The notes below the pieces were generated by a model. The model did not search any database, was not told the DNA's origin, and worked only from the letters and a program-made list of their open reading frames with translations. Below, in pieces: positions 45,303-56,764 of a DNA stretch of 64,000 nt (position 1 is the first letter of the stretch; every line of letters starts with the position of its first letter). Position numbers and translations under genes: made by a program. The stretch covers positions 2,976,001-3,040,000 of the forward strand of contig CM073201.1 in the NCBI GenBank assembly GCA_037042915.1. The letters are read 5' to 3'. This stretch comes from Auricularia sp. M13 (Eukaryota > Basidiomycota > Agaricomycetes > Auriculariales > Auriculariaceae).

Positions 45303-46516
45303 TCAAAGTCTGAGGCAGGAGATATCAGTTAGCGGCTTTCTAACAGTTGAAGCTACGTACGCAAAGGTCTCCTTAACAAGCTTCTCACTCAGGCGCCACA
45401 CCTTCTCCGGGAGTTCCTGGTTCTTGGAAGCCTCGGTCGCCAGCGGTGTGACTTGACAGTCGGCGAGGTAGGCACCGTTCTTGTCCTTGAGGGCAGGGTC
45501 GAGTGCTGCGACGAGCGTTGTGGCGGCTCCCTGAGGAAGTGTCTTGATCTTAACGTTCTGCGACGTGACAAACTCCTTGAGCTTCTTGACGTCCTCTTTG
45601 TCGATGACCTCCAGGAAGTTGGTCTCCCAAATCGCTATCGTACTTTAGAACGGCGTGACTTCGAGATAATAGTACGCACTTCCTGGGTGCACGGCCAGCG
45701 CGACGAGCCCCTTGCCGTGCGCGGCGAGGTATTGCGTGAAGTGAATGTTTGCCTGCACACAGCGACGTCCGGTAAGCGTCGCGCTTGCTGAGGAAAGGAA
45801 CGTATAATAGATGAGGCATACAAGCTTGGCCAGTGAGTAAGCTGTGTTGTATGAGTACTCGGAATTGTCGAAGTTGTAGTTGTCGTAATCTAAGCAGACC
45901 AATCATGTCAAACTCTGCGACGCTCACTGCCAGGTATCGCGAGAATACACCTACCCCCCGAGGACCAGCTGTACGCCTCGCTCGTAAGGTTGACCACGCG
46001 CGGCGCGTCGCTCTTGCGAAGAAGCGGCATGAGCAGGTTGGTGAGCAGGAAGTGACCAACGTGGCAAGCCGCGAAAGTGAACTCGATGCCGTCGACGCTC
46101 TTCTGGAGAGTCTGGCTCACGGCGCCGGCGTTGTTGATCAAGACGTCGATGCGCTCGTTCTCAGAGGCAATCTTGCTCGCACCGCTGCGCACGGAGGCGA
46201 GGTCAGCCAAGTCGATGCCATATATCTTGACGGAGATGTTGGCGTCGATGGTATAGATGGCCTTCGCCACAGGCTCGTATTTCGCGGGGTTGCGGCCGAC
46301 GAGGATGAGAGTGGAGGGGTGGGCACGTGCAAGTGCGAGAACGGTGGCCTCGCCGATTCCCTTGGGCGTGGGACCTGTAAGGAGGACTGCGAGGCACGTT
46401 CAGCGTTTAATACGGCATATGATTCCGAAGAACTCACAGGTGCGTCCCTTGACCTGAGCGCCGAATGCAGCGATAACTTCGTCGGCGGTCGTGCTGTCTC
46501 CGAAGCGGTGCGTCAT
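45303..46516 (-). CDS. Short-chain dehydrogenase/reductase (retinol-dehydrogenase-like)
   Basis: Five exons, about 330 residues, from the ATG at 46516 to the TGA at 45303. The N-terminal cap (MTHRFGDSTTADEVIAAFGA) is typical of this fungal group. The cofactor motif is LLTGPTPKGIGEATVLALAR (TGxxxGIG), the structural motif is DVLINNAGAV, the catalytic tyrosine/lysine are in YNTAYSLAK, and HPGT follows the active site. The C-terminal part (NFLEVIDKEDVKKLKEFV) and ALDPALKDKNGAYLADC match classical SDRs of the light-induced/RDH11-14 type, which reduce or oxidise small alcohols and ketones with NADP(H). Substrate unknown. The extreme C-terminus after SEKLVKETFAYV is less conserved. The NmrA neighbour is also an SDR-fold protein, but the two are not duplicates. 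Confidence 0.86.
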
Positions 46517-47560
46517 TGTTCTGGTTTGTTCTGAGTGAGATGCGATGTGCGGTGGTGGAGGGCGACACAGGCAGCATTTATATATGTTGCAGGTTTTGTC
46601 CTGATTCATGCAGTCTGCCCGAGATGAGTCAGCCTCAGAGGTCCAGTAATGCAACACGAAGCTTGTTCGGCACTCACTGCGTCGCGAGCGCAGCTTAATC
46701 ATGTACTAATACCGGAGCAGCACCAGAATGGCGCATTAGTAATATCGCGGCTGACTTGCACCGGGCGCTACTCGACCAAAGGGAGGGGATTCTTGCCATC
46801 AATGCATGGATTTCGGGCTGCTGACTGCGCGCCCGACACGCAGCTGGAAGAATATCAAGCGATCTACTGGTTGAAGCAGGATTCGAAGTGCGTGTGGGGG
46901 CGACTGACATTACGCATCTGTAAAATTGGCAAGCCGTAATGGGATGGCTTCCAAAGGCAGGCCGCGCATTGCGATAGATGATTGAAGGGGTTCAAAGCGG
47001 ACGCGGATGCATGACAGCGGAATTGGAAGTGCTTTGTAATCCTGGGGAGACAACAACGTATCCCGGATAGACGGCCATCGAGGATACTTCGTCCATGTCG
47101 GTACTTGTGGCTCGTCTCAGAGAATAACGAGACCGGAACGACGGAAAGAAAGTGTAGTCGCACACATGCGGATGTGTCAGTTGACCACTCCGAGTCGAGC
47201 TGCAAAGCGTTGACGCCGGCCGTAACCAAGCCGTAACATGGAGTCATGGACATCGAGATGGATAAAGGAAGGTGCAGTTGCAAAGGACAGCGAGCGGTCG
47301 TACCGGTCGCCATGTATGCGTGCTTGTGCGTGCACAGTCGCCGGATCCGCAGGCAAGAGCAGAATGAACAGGATCAAATAATCCCACCACCCAGGTCGCC
47401 ATGAGTGCTGCCGTGGACGCAATCCACTAACCAGGGAGCAGGCAGCGGCGGGGCAGGCGCATATTCTCTAGCAGAATAGAATTTGAAGAGCGGCCTTTGT
47501 TCGGAAAATGGAGTTCCCGTCGCGTTCAAACTTTGCTCACGGGGAGCAAGGATATCACAG
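46517..47560. other. Intergenic, no gene recognised
   Basis: SDR promoter side, with a TATA-like box on the minus strand near 46,580 (TATATAAATG). Further right no coding sequence is supported. Confidence 0.4.
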
Positions 47561-47760
47561 TGAATCGTAAAGTCGAGTCCTCGGGTGGACCGCGACGCAT
47601 CGCGAGCGAAACTATGGTAAAGAGACGAAGACGCGAAATATGTCGTAGATTGTGCACATGAATTATGAAGTTCGGGTCTCCGGGTGGCTGTGACGAGACG
47701 GTGCAGACAATGACGACCAGGAGCTGAGGGGAAGCGGGGGAAAGAGACGAAGACGCGCGT
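47561..47760 (-). repeat. Imperfect tandem duplication (about 120-base unit) behind promoter-like module copy 2
   Basis: Reading leftward, the block GCGTCTTCGTCTCTTT occurs at about 47,757 and again at about 47,635. Each is followed by a CCACCCG-GAG/GGACYCGA-type segment and an ATAATTCA/ACGATTCA end. The two units are diverged but collinear. Confidence 0.5.
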
Positions 47761-47845
47761 CGTGTCGTGCGCCCTCCTTTTATAGACAATCCGTGCCCAA
47801 ATCCGTTGGGGCAGTCCTGGCTCAGCGCAAAACCGTTGGGGTGCA
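47735..47845 (-). promoter_or_regulatory. Repeated promoter-like module, copy 2 (leftward)
   Basis: On the minus strand: TGCACCCCAACGG at 47845-47833, TGCCCCAACGG at 47813-47803, TATAAAAGG at 47784-47776, then CACGACGCGCGTCTTCGTCT through CTTTCCCC ending near 47,736. This is the same composition and order as 37481-37585, in inverted orientation. The associated transcript was not identified. Confidence 0.55.
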
Positions 47846-48764
47846 TTACAGTAACGACGTAGACGACTCGTGACGTCAAGGACCTCTCCGCGTCGACGTC
47901 GACTTCGAGAACGTCGGCCTCAAAACGCCACACTGTAGCCCCTATATAGACCCCCTGCACGGACACGTCCCGTGCGTGCGCACTCGCGACCCAGCAAACC
48001 AGTCGTCTGCAGGACGCCCACAGCACCGTCAGAACGCCGTCGTAGACAGCCCGATGCGTTACTCGGGGGAGCACAAGTTATAACGGATCCGCGGGTCGTA
48101 GTGGTGGCTCTGACCGCGGCGCAACAGCTGAGAACTTCAAGCTGTCAAGCTTGAGCTGGGAAAGCCTGGGAAATTTTCAAACGCCGCCGACCGAGCTGAC
48201 CCCTCCTGCCTCCAGCCAGTCGATTCTGTTGAACTTGACTTCGAGGTGAACTGTCCTCGTGGCCGGACGCCCCTTGTTCTCGGCGAAAATAGTACTGATT
48301 CGAAGCGGCTGGTCGCGAGGCTACAGGCGGTCCCCAGCCATGCTCATTGCTGGATGCAAAAGACGGCTGGCTCACGCTTCCACTATGCATTTTCGACGAG
48401 CGCGACACACCACTTCTTCTCCGTCTGGCCACACCTCTTCCTAATAGCGCGCCCTGGCTCAAGCGCTGATGTTCAGCACATCCACCACGACTCGAAGCTT
48501 GGGGACTCAGCCCTTTGTTCAACAACCGCTCTTTCTCGTCGGTCACTGCAATCGACTGCTCACGATTGTTCATGATTTACCCATGGTCTGTAACTTCGCA
48601 TGCGACTCTTTTCCGAATCGACACGTTGGCATGGAAGCGCGAGATCCTGGCGACCTTCTGGCCTCGTGGCTATTCCAAGTCTGAAGATAATCGTATTTCT
48701 CATGGCGGCAGAATACAGAATGATGACAACGACAAATGGCAGACAGGTGTTAGCATGGGTTAGA
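47846..48764. other. Unassigned region; coding-like but unsupported
   Basis: Several open frames (for example plus strand 48,200-48,575) have no motif, start or splice support. No gene called. Confidence 0.35.
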
Positions 48765-49578
48765 CTACGATGCGAGCCCGAGCGCGACAGCAATGAGCGT
48801 AAAGCCGAGGACGATCACCAGCGCAGCGACGCCAGTTACCCTGTGAAGATCGTGAGTTCTCTTTTCTTTAAAATTACAGGCACATGTGAAACTTACAGTC
48901 CCGCGACCAGAGTGAGAACACCAGACAAGAGCGCCTCAACGATGGTGAGCACAGCACCAAGCGCAGCGTCCAGTCCGGACAGCAGCCCTCCCTGCCTGCC
49001 GTTGAGACCGAGCGCCTGGTCGATCTTCGCTTGCGGGAGCGACGTGCGGTTGAGCGTCGTCGTGATGTCCTACATGGAGCGATTGATTGAAGCAGCTCAA
49101 CCGAGGATGTACGGACGCACGATGATGATGGAAGAGAGTAAGTTGGAAACATCCGCTATATGGGCTTGACTCTGTTCAATTGACACCTTCGACGCCCGAA
49201 GTTGCTTCAGAGCGGTTGCGGCGGAATTGGCGGCCTCTGTGAGGCTGTCGATAAATCTGCGTACGGCGCTTTGGTTCAGTGCAAGTTGGAGCCTCTGGTC
49301 AAAGCACGCACGGCGTGACGTTATCCTCTGTAGCGTTGCCGCTCTGCGACAGGAAGTCTAAAGACAGACATTATTACCATACTCACGACAGGACAACTCG
49401 TCGGGAACGCACTGATCTGAGGCAGGATGCCATTCGTCGTCGTCCTGAGCTCAGTCAGAATGTTCACGATCTCTGACCCGCCATCTGTACGCTTCGCCAC
49501 CGCGGGAGAACGCGACTCGGTGGCAAAGGCAGCGGGGAGCACGACGAGGAACGCAGAGGCAAAGTAGGCGAACTTCAT
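48765..49578 (-). CDS. Small secreted hydrophobic protein, paralogue 2 (SSP-2)
   Basis: Five exons at positions equivalent to SSP-1, about 200 residues. Signal peptide MKFAYFASAFLVVLPAAFA, then SPAVAKRTDGG with a KR site, VNILTELRTTTNGILPQI, NGT-like glycosylation sequence GNATEDNVTP, the helix SLTEAANSAATALKQLRASK, DITTTLNRTSLP and the hydrophobic helix LDAALGAVLTIVEALLSGVL. It ends VLGFTLIAVALGLAS. No cysteines. It has a longer middle domain than the other three copies and the most divergent second exon. Its closest partner by the LSGVL.LVA block is SSP-1, rather than the SSP-3/4 pair. It carries the TACGTCA-TATA promoter pair. Function unknown. Confidence 0.83.
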
Positions 49579-49622
49579 GGCTGAGGAGCTGCGCTTGATT
49601 CATCGCCTTTCTCATCGTCGCC

Positions 49623-49653
49623 ATTTATACCTCTCGTCCTGCTTCGTGACGTA
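49623..49653 (-). promoter_or_regulatory. TACGTCA element plus TATA box of SSP-2
   Basis: On the minus strand TACGTCA is at 49653-49647 and TATAAAT at 49629-49623, 17 bases apart, 45 bases before the ATG at 49578. Confidence 0.58.
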
Positions 49654-50467
49654 GAACATCCCCATATCTCAGTGCAGCCAATGGGGTAAACGCAAAGCTA
49701 GCTCTGCACCCCTAACGGCGACCAAATCCCACCATTTCTTCGAGCATCGTGCCGAGAGCTCGGCCGCCGCTTCTCAATCGGTGGCTGAGGCTTCTCACAG
49801 TGGAATGTATGCTATTGGTTGTCAGTTCCCTGGCTCCGGTCAATAAACGACCGAATGGCAATTATAAATCACATTCTGTCGTCGAATGATGCAACGAGGG
49901 AGGCTTTCCAGCGTCGTCGCGCAGTGATGGCTCGCACGCGAAGCGTTTTCGCGACGTCGTCCTACTCTGGCCACACCCCAGGCTTTCCCAGTGGGGTACG
50001 GCGTAGACGGTAAATAATTTCACACTCTCAAAGCGGCAATGGGCCCTGAAAAGCCCGCGGTGACAGTACGACACCTGCCACCAGCGCAAGTAAGCGGCTG
50101 CGATTGTACCACAACAAATGACTCGCATGTGCCATATTTGCCAACTGTTTGAATAGATTATACAAGTCATATCCAGAGCACTGATTCATAGCAGTAGTAT
50201 CAGGGCTATGAACGTCTTGTAAGGTGGTCACTGGTGGATCGGAGCCAGGACCCTCAATAAGCCGATGTAAACACCGAGCAAACAATGTCAGGCTCCCATA
50301 ATCCTTGCGTATATTCCGGGACGAGGAAGTGCGTACTATACAGTGAACGTCATATACTGCACATGTGCCTGATAGTTTTGACGTTCATGACGTTACGTTG
50401 AATCTCAGGACGGTGACGTCGACAACAGGTGAGTTCTTCACGACCGGGCCGCCGTCTGCATGCGCTC
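49654..50467. other. Intergenic, no gene recognised
   Basis: Between SSP-2 (leftward) and the 3' end of allantoinase. No supported coding sequence. Confidence 0.4.
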
Positions 50468-52070
50468 CTAAAGCAAGATACCCTGAGGAGGAAGGCTTTC
50501 GACCGGCCTCTCCCTGTCCCAAGCAAGCCGACCGCGAAGATAGACCTTTTCAGCCACCCCGCGGACAGGAAGCCCTTCGTACGGCGACAGCTTGTTCTTG
50601 AAGTGTAGAGAACTCTTATCGACCTGATACAAACTCAGTATAGTTCATAGCGCAGAGCACTGCTGACCGTCCACTCAGCATCGAGGTCCCAGAACGCAAG
50701 ATCCGCGTCCATGCCCACAGCAATGCTGCCCTTCCGGTCTTCCAGACCCGCGATTTCGGCCGGCTTCACTGACATCCAACGGACGAGTTCCGCAAGAGCC
50801 ACCCCGCGGCGCTGACATTCGGCCCACATGACGCTGAAGCCGAGCCCGAGCGAGCTGATGCCGCCCCACGCCTTCATAAAGTCGCCGTCCGCGAGCCGCT
50901 TGAGCTCTGCGACGCACGGCGAATGGTCCGAGACTACGCAAGCGATGCGGCCGGCGCGCAGTGCTTCCCAGAGCGTGTCGGCGTTCGCTTGGCTGCGAAT
51001 GGGCGGGCAGCATTTGAAGTGGGGTTTCGAGGTGGCTAGCTCGCTGAACGCGAGAGGTGCGAGCGTGAGGTAGTGAAAGCATGTCTCCGCTGTGAGATTC
51101 TTCGTGCCTTCCAGCAGCGGGAGCGCGCTGGACGCGGAGAGGTGGACGATGTGCTTCGGGACTGTCGGGTAGGCATCGTGCAGCGAGCGGACAAGCCTGA
51201 TAGCGTCCACTTCCAGTGAATCTGGACGAGATGCCAGGAATGTAGCGTATTGCGTTGGATCTTCGGCTGCTGGTGGCTTGCTGTTATCCAATTCCGCGTG
51301 GAATAACAGTCGAGCGGACGTTTGCTGCAGTGGTGAGCTTCTCAATTCAGATAAATTCTTGCCAAATTGGGATACTTACCTTCAACTCGTCCAAAGCCTT
51401 CTTCACATCTTCTTCGTTTACACGCGGAAATTCCTGGGAGTTCTTAGTGCCAAGTAGCTGTGCAGCTTCAGGCGTACATCGACACCACTTTCACAGAGGA
51501 AGCACTTGAATCCCCTGATACCCGCCGCGACCATTTGCTTCAGCTCACTCTATCAATCAAGGTGAGAACCATCGATAATCTGACATCGATTCTGCACTCG
51601 CCTGGTTTCCGGGTATGACCCCTCCCCAAAATGCGACATCGGCAAAACATTGTTCTTTGGCCGCGTCGCGCTTCACTTGGAGACCTGAAAGGGTTGTAGT
51701 TGGTGGGATAGAGTTGAGAGGCATGTCAACGACGGTGGTGACCCCTCCGGCTATTGCTGCTCGTGTGCCGGTTGCAAATCCCTCCCATTCAGTGCGGCCT
51801 GGTTCGTTCAAATGCACGTGCGAGCTGCTAAGCATCAGACAGGATATTGGTAGACGTGTAGCAGTATTACTCGACAAGACCTGGAAGGATTGTGCGCGTG
51901 CCAGCGTCGACGAACTCGATGCCAGGACCGTACGCGCTGCGTACAGCGTGCCCGCGCACGATGCTGATGATCTTACCGCTATCGCGCGACACTTCTATAG
52001 CAGCAGGCACAGGCTCATTTTCGCTCGGCAGCAAGACGCGTTCAGACGTAAAGACGATTGTGGTGGTCAT
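50468..52070 (-). CDS. DAL1: Allantoinase
   Basis: Hydrolyses allantoin to allantoate in purine nitrogen recycling; amidohydrolase fold with two zinc ions. Six exons, about 454 residues, ATG at 52070. Metal ligands are visible: HVHLNEPGR (HxH), the carboxylated lysine in [12 protein letters not shown], the histidine in [14 protein letters not shown], and the aspartate in CVVSDHSPC. The end [20 protein letters not shown] is the conserved C-terminal metal-flap region; it lies in a last exon reached by a 45-base intron, so a model stopping near 50,635 would be truncated. One intron (51601-51550) uses a GC donor (GCGAGT) with a TAG acceptor, and no GT donor nearby preserves the frame. The rest are GT-AG. 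Confidence 0.92.
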
Positions 52071-52645
52071 CGTTGAAAGGGCGTGAGAACATCGGCTCGG
52101 AAGCTTCCTTCCTTATCTTCGATAAGCCTATCATACTTACTTACCCCCAAACGGTGAACAACGACGGTCCTCTCTTGCTCACCACAATCTCCAGCTGCCA
52201 TTCTTCGGCCCATCCATGCTCACTTGCTGTACCTGCAACGGCGCTAGTTCACGGCTCACTTTCGGACGATGACGCGGCCTGTTGTGGACACTCCTCCTCG
52301 TACCGTACTCCGCATTTCTCTTTAGCTTTAGGACTGGTTCTTCAACGTCTCGGTTTATAATGTCCTTTCGTTGCTCATTGAATTGGCTGGCTTTTTCTCG
52401 ACATTACCGTACCACATCCTATCCGGCTTCAGCTCTGGTCGCTCGTTGCAACGTTGATTGCGAAAGTCTGTATCAGCTGTTTTGCTACCGCTTGGGCCAA
52501 TCTGCCAACAGTCAAACTTGTGGCACCTTTCTGCGCGTTCAGACGAGCCATCGATCCAGTTTAAAAACACTTTCTAGCGCCATCGTATTCCTACTGTTAA
52601 CATCCATTTCCTACCGTCCTAGACCGCTCGGAACAGCTAAACGAA
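52071..52645. other. Intergenic, nothing recognised
   Basis: 5' flank of allantoinase and 3' flank of the oxidase fragment. No features. Confidence 0.4.
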
Positions 52646-53298
52646 CTACAAACGTGCGCTGTTATGCTGGCTAGATCCTTCGCGCAGGTCGACAACTTCC
52701 TGTTTTTCCGGCTCTCCTGCCATCGGCTTTGCGCGCATGTCCTGCAGAGCCTCCTCGACTATTAACAATGCAAAATCTCCGGCGCACCCGAAAGCAAGCG
52801 ACCACCCAGAGCCGCCCTGCTCGTAGCTATGCACAATCGTACTCGGTGTCTTCTCTGAGCCAGACAGGCGTAGTTCGCGCTCGACTCGGACACTGCGCTG
52901 CCGGAACGGTCGCAGGCCCTGCGCCAGCGGATACTCGGGGTCCAGCCGCGCCTTCCTGAGGTCAGGCAGGACGCCTCACAGCGCCCGTGCATGCGCTTGA
53001 TTATGGGCGAGGCGCGTGTAAGGTCGAGCTTGCTCTCGTGCGGCTCGGTGAAGCCACCGATGAGCAGGATGTTGTCGTCTCGGGGCACCATGAACACGAT
53101 CTCGGACGCGCGGTGCACCCTGTCAACGCCAATGCTGAGCGCGGACGTGACCTTGTGAAAGTCGCGCCCGTCGTTGATGACGCGCAGCAGGCCGCCGCGG
53201 ATGTGGTAGCAGCTGTCGTCGGCGAGCTCGGCGCTCTGGAGGCCGCTGGCGTTGACGATGGCGTCGGCCTGGAACTCCTGGCGGCATTTGCATGACAA
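52646..53298 (-). pseudogene. D-amino-acid-oxidase-type FAD oxidoreductase, 3' fragment, broken
   Basis: Reads from EFQADAIVNASGLQSAELAD through CYHIRGGLLRVINDGRDF, FMVPRDDNILLIGGFTEP and IIKRMHGRCEA, which is the substrate-domain half of a fungal D-amino-acid oxidase. One base is missing right after the GRCEA codons (near 52,975). Shifting frame there recovers the expected FLPDLRKARLDPEYPLAQGL, RPFRQRSVRVEREL and the C-terminal FAD motif HSYEQGGSGWSLAFGCAGD. Upstream of 53,298, possibly after a splice acceptor, I find neither the GxGxxG dinucleotide-binding start nor the first exons. So the 5' half is absent and the remainder carries a frameshift: a gene fragment. The slow decay of the rest suggests a fairly recent loss, or an assembly error at the indel. 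Confidence 0.75.
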
Positions 53299-53999
53299 TT
53301 TGTATAGCGCATACTCACAGTAATTGGGACGTTGCTGTGGACATCGACTTGATTTACAGATCCGAGAATAGGTACGCGACCCTTTCCTGGTTGAAGTTGT
53401 GCACCTTCAAATTCGAGTGCACCCTGTCGCGCGCGTAGATTACTCAGTATATCCCCAGAACCTTCGAAAGGCCTGCACTCATCTTACCGGTCCCTGGCGC
53501 AGGGTTTTATGGTGGAGGTCGCCAACAGGTTTGTCTTGAGCCGTGTCGTCCTCGCTCAGCATGAGTTTTGGAATGGAACACGCGGGCGGCAGGTATTATA
53601 TGCTCCGCAAGGCCTCCACGTTCAGCTCGGCTTCAGCGGTGCATCTCGCGTTTGGCGGTCAGACACTCGGGCGCGGAGGTGATGATCAAGACGCCAAACG
53701 CGCTGCAAATTCCGCTCAAGTTGCAAGCACATCGGAACCGTGATGTTCATAAAAACGTGACATTGCGACTCGCCAATTATCATAGGCTTGCAGCACGCAT
53801 GAGAGGCATCTCAGAGATGTCAAATATCATAGGCGTGCAGCATGCATGGGCAGCATAAAGTTCACTCAGAGATATCGATGGCTCCTGCCCCTCGTGAAGC
53901 TCCCACCTCAGTTACGGAAGATCCTGCCTCGTATCTTGGGCGAAAATATTACCGGAAGTCAAAGAATACATCCTGCTGAAAATATACCTCCGCCTTCCT
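53299..53999. other. Region where the 5' half of the oxidase should be; nothing recognisable
   Basis: No FAD-binding motif on the minus strand and no other gene. TATCATAGGC(T/G)TGCAGCA occurs twice near 53,780 and 53,827. Confidence 0.4.
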
Positions 54000-56288
54000 T
54001 CAGCGCCTGTGGAATACTAGGGGGATCCTCTTTGGCGCCATAGTGAGCGACATCGTCTGCGCCAAGACGTTCTCTCTCGTCGGCTCCATGCCGAGGTCAT
54101 CGGGCAGCGCGACGCGGTACCGTGCAATGAGAACCGCGAGAATTGCCACAGCTTCGCTCTCGAAGAACCTGCGGCATCCTTAGTGAGCGAACGGGCGAGG
54201 AGCAGAGTGGCAAAAACACACTTGCGACCGAGGCAGGAGCGCACGCCCCCCGAGAATGGGTAGAACGCCTCGCGCGGCCAGTCGGGCTTGAGGAAGCGGT
54301 CGGGGTCGAACTTATCCGGGTCCGCCCAGTACTTCGCTGCTCTATGTGAGACATATGAGGGGCGCAATGAAAAGGAAGGCGCGAACGGTTGTGATGGATG
54401 CCGAGGAAAGTGATGGCGACGAGTGTGCCCTTGGGCACAACGATGGAGCTACCATCGGACGTGGGAAGCGTCGTATCTTCTGCGCTCGTCTTGCCCACAC
54501 CATTGGCGGGAGGGTAGAACCGTAGCGTTTCGTACAGCACGCTATAGCACAATGAGCCGGGTGACAAGGAGACGGAAGAGCGGAGACGGACGCGAGGCAA
54601 CGCTTGAACTTGCCCATCTCGTCGTATGTCGGTATGCGCTTGTCCGGTGTGATTCTCATTATTTCATCGTACAACTTATCCTGCTCTTCGGGGTAGAGCG
54701 CGAGGAGGCCGAGAGCGAACGCCAGGGTATGTGCTGTGGTCTGAAGTCGATTAGAACAATCTCATTTGCCCAGACTCACTCACCTCGTGTCCTGCAATGA
54801 GAAAAATGAATATATTCCCTGCACAGCATTTAACAAGACGCGATTGCGAGACCAATGTAACATACCAATTAGCTCCGCGTCGGTGAGCCTTTCGCGAGGG
54901 TCGTCCTTCTCTGTGGCATCCAACAGGCCGCTGAACAAATCGTACCGCTCCTCCTTCTGCTCAGCCGCCCTGCGTGCGGTGACCATCTCCGACATATATT
55001 GCTTCACACATAGCATTAGGGCCACATGTCTCCGGAAATGGGGAGACAATCGCACTTGCAGTTCTTTGAACGAGCGACCCACGAGACGCCACTGCTTGCG
55101 GAGCGGAAGAGCCCATTCGGGGACGAGTAGCTTGACGCGGAGATTACCTGCGACCGTGTGGAGGGCGTCTTTGAAGGTCATTGTATGCCCTGAGGTGAAG
55201 CTCATCAGCCTACGCAAATCATTCACGAATACAGCCTGCTTGCCCGTCGGAATGTACGCTTCGTCGTTCCAGCTCATCGGACGGCCGAACCCTGCCACAC
55301 GAGGCGTCTTAGTTTTTCAATTTGTGTCAGGAACGAATGCTCATACCGGAAATGCTGATGATCGCTAGGGCGAGCTGCTCGTATGAGCATCCACCAAAAG
55401 TCATGGAAAAAAACGGCGCAACGCACCGGCAGCGTGATATCGAGCGCATGGTCGATGCGCACAGTATCCTTTCCCTGCCACTCTGGGGTCTCAAACATCT
55501 CAAGCGTGATCTTAACCGCCTCATCCCACACGAGCTTGTTGTTTTTCTAGCCAAATATGTTTCCAAGTGGTCTCGGGGCGCTGTGAATGAAATGCCATAC
55601 CTCACTGTATCCGCCAGTGAGCGATAGGCCTGGGGAAGGACGAGAAGGCGCACCTAAATGCCGGTGCTGACGGTTTGCGATGCCTACAGGACATAAGAGG
55701 TCAGCTTGAAGATTGCCAAGGAGCACACACTTCTTCCATACAGCGCCGTCGCTGCCGACGACGTTGTCTCCGAAGTGGTTGATTAGCTGGTAGAAGTGCG
55801 CTGGCTTGGGGAAGCGCGGCGACGAGGAGAAGATTTCCTTGGGCCTTCGAGTAAGTTACCTTCGCTACAAGTTGTCGGGGCACACCTTCGCTGTGACTGC
55901 GTCCGCGATGTTGTAGCTGACTTCGGTCGGGAAGAGCGAAGCCTAGCTAGCGGCTTCAGCAATTTGAGAGGAGCGTGCGATCGGGGTAAGCGTACCATGG
56001 TGAATATGTCGCTGCCGTACTCCTCGAAAGCTATTTCATGAGATAAGATTAGATTCAGTTAAGCAGCGCCATAGAAATCGCTGAGCGGTACGAACTTTTG
56101 TGGCCGTCCTTCATCTGCCACATGTTTCCAGCAAACACCCCAGGGATCTTGGGCAAAGGCAGCGGAATAACCGGCGTAATGAGATGCCGCCATCCAGGGT
56201 AGTTGCGTACGCCAGCGAGTAAAGCTCGCAACTTGAGGAGGCGCTGTACGACGAGCGCGCCCAGCAACGCGACAATGTAGAGCCACAT
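54000..56288 (-). CDS. Cytochrome P450, intact copy
   Basis: Fifteen exons, fourteen introns, from the ATG at 56288 to the TGA at 54000. N-terminal membrane anchor MWLYIVALLGALVVQRLLKL. I-helix oxygen-binding motif FLIAGHETTAHTLAFALG, K-helix ExxR in VLYETLRFYPP, and the haem loop FSGGVRSCLGRKFFESEAV with the cysteine ligand. All marks of an active ER monooxygenase are present, with PKRIPLVFHRR at the end. Exon 6 is a 4-base microexon (TGAG, 55604-55601) that completes PAFSEKNNKLVW; without it the frame breaks. The HHN-PKYW junction uses an acceptor slightly downstream of the first CAG/TAG. It is divergent with its decayed duplicate at 56765, and most introns match. Family or substrate not assigned; likely secondary metabolism or detoxification. 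Confidence 0.88.
55601..55604 (-). other. 4-base microexon (TGAG) of the intact P450
   Basis: Flanked by a perfect CAG acceptor (GATACAG) and a GTATGG donor. With it, AG + T GAG + AAA reads S-E-K. Without it the exons on either side are out of phase by one base. Confidence 0.78.
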
Positions 56289-56764
56289 TGAGGGGGGATC
56301 AAGGTCAGCGGGATCTGTGCCCACTGCGATGACCTTTTGAATGTGTCTACGCCGAGAAGCCCAGAAACGGCTCAGCGGGGCTCAGCGCTCAGCATTTGGA
56401 GCTGCGTCGGGAGAAATTCTGAGAACCCTATTGGCTGCGCGGCCGCCGTCTGCGAGCGGACATCACCATAGCGGTGCACGCGGATCTAATCCCACGTGAC
56501 TCCCTCGACAGTCCCTTGCACTAATGATTTGCATAGCAGAAACAATGCAATGGCAATATGTAAAAGCCCAGCCGTTGACTCATTACCATTCTATGCTGTC
56601 CTAGAATTCTGTCCAGCCACTTTGGAAGTGGATTCCATCACGATCATCATCATGAGCCATTCCTCGGCTCCTTGACGACGCCGGCGCAGCGACGGCGCAG
56701 CGACGACGCCTTCAAAAGCTCAGTCGATCCATTCTGAAAATTGCGGTACCCACTTGGTCTTCAT
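56289..56764. promoter_or_regulatory. Shared divergent promoter region of the P450 pair
   Basis: 476 bases between the two P450 start codons. It contains a reverse CCAAT box (ATTGGCT near 56,430) and a short GGCGCAGCGAC repeat near 56,680. No TATA box is obvious for either gene. Confidence 0.4.

Noticed and set aside
37481-47845. A complete composite transposon bounded by the inverted modules
   Set aside because: No transposase or target-site duplication found; the modules look like promoters rather than element ends.
50635-50640. Allantoinase ending at the TGA near 50,635
   Set aside because: The next exon restores the conserved C-terminal SPYEG..VRG region in frame after a 45-base intron.
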